Assembly (NCBI RefSeq): GCF_910592395.1
Contig: NC_088318.1
Location: 3,410,001-3,474,000, forward strand
Length of the DNA: 64,000 nucleotides
Origin: Lineus longissimus
Lineage: Eukaryota; Nemertea; Pilidiophora; Heteronemertea; Lineidae
Direction of reading: 5' to 3'
Positions within the stretch are counted from its first letter, which is position 1, and each line of letters begins with the position of its first letter. The notes below the pieces were generated by a model. That model saw nothing but the letters and a program-made list of their open reading frames with translations. It did no database searches and was not told the origin of the DNA. Position numbers and translations under genes: made by a program. Positions 63,766 to 64,000 of this stretch are shown in pieces.

Positions 63766-64000
63766 TAGCCCGCTGTCTCTTTCTGTTACCCAGTACATGA
63801 CTACCAGGTATCTGTGATATGGAGAGGCCTTTTGGATGCCAAGCACAAAACGCACTGAGGACACAGTGAGAAAACCAACTTTATCAAGTTCTCCCTCAAC
63901 TCCAAACTTGACACTTATGTTTTCCACAGCAAGCTTAGAACCATATTGAGGTCAAGTTGCTATTCATGAATGACCGAAAGTACTTTCAACAAATGATCGC

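Overview
This 64 kb window is nuclear DNA from an intron-rich invertebrate animal. Its genes have many short exons with GT-AG introns, and their closest resemblance is to conserved animal proteins. The gaps and introns are full of small DNA transposons, tRNA-derived SINEs and tandem repeats. I cannot place the species from the sequence; a lophotrochozoan or an invertebrate deuterostome would both fit. There is no sign of a bacterial, plasmid or phage origin.

Genes, left to right: the 3' part of CMIP (+, 127-3483); CEP76 (-, 19014-13868, 11 exons, 679 aa); an aldo-keto reductase (-, 21489-20512, one coding exon, 325 aa); MTBP (+, 28853-37623, 19 exons, 859 aa); SLC35C2 (-, 52914-43511, 9 coding exons, 343 aa); a CHMP4/Snf7 ESCRT-III subunit (+, 54232-57395, 5 exons, 216 aa); and the 5' part of a choline/ethanolamine kinase, probably ethanolamine kinase (+, 60986-63157 and beyond). 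Each multi-exon model was joined by hand at splice sites, with reading phase checked at every junction. The genes do not form a pathway. They cover a signalling adaptor, a centriole protein, an oxidoreductase, a replication-origin factor, a Golgi transporter, membrane remodelling and phospholipid synthesis. Orientation pairs are visible: CEP76 and the reductase lie in tandem, MTBP and SLC35C2 converge, and SLC35C2 and CHMP4 are head to head.

Mobile elements: a 1,743-bp Mutator-like (MULE) element at 21592-23334 has two 451-bp terminal inverted repeats, a 9-bp target duplication and two transposase fragments in opposite orientations. About 130 bp away is an apparently intact Ty3/Gypsy LTR retrotransposon (23463-28241) with identical 139-bp LTRs, a tRNA-Leu primer site and one 1,323-codon gag-pol frame. 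A family of roughly 178-bp TA-flanked MITEs recurs six or seven times. Several perfect or near-perfect hairpin elements and five or more SINE-like copies are also present.

Tandem repeats: a 66-70-bp satellite with a roughly 664-bp higher-order period (10.2-12.1 kb); a 47-bp minisatellite that stays open in all three forward frames (12.09-12.79 kb); a roughly 79-bp satellite whose orientation flips at about 41.02 kb (38.45-41.8 kb); and a 31-bp minisatellite whose units contain a small palindrome (63.28-63.77 kb). The most interesting items are the rearranged MULE, the young Gypsy insertion beside it, the higher-order and inverted satellite arrays, and a 77-bp duplication in MTBP that copies a 3' splice site.
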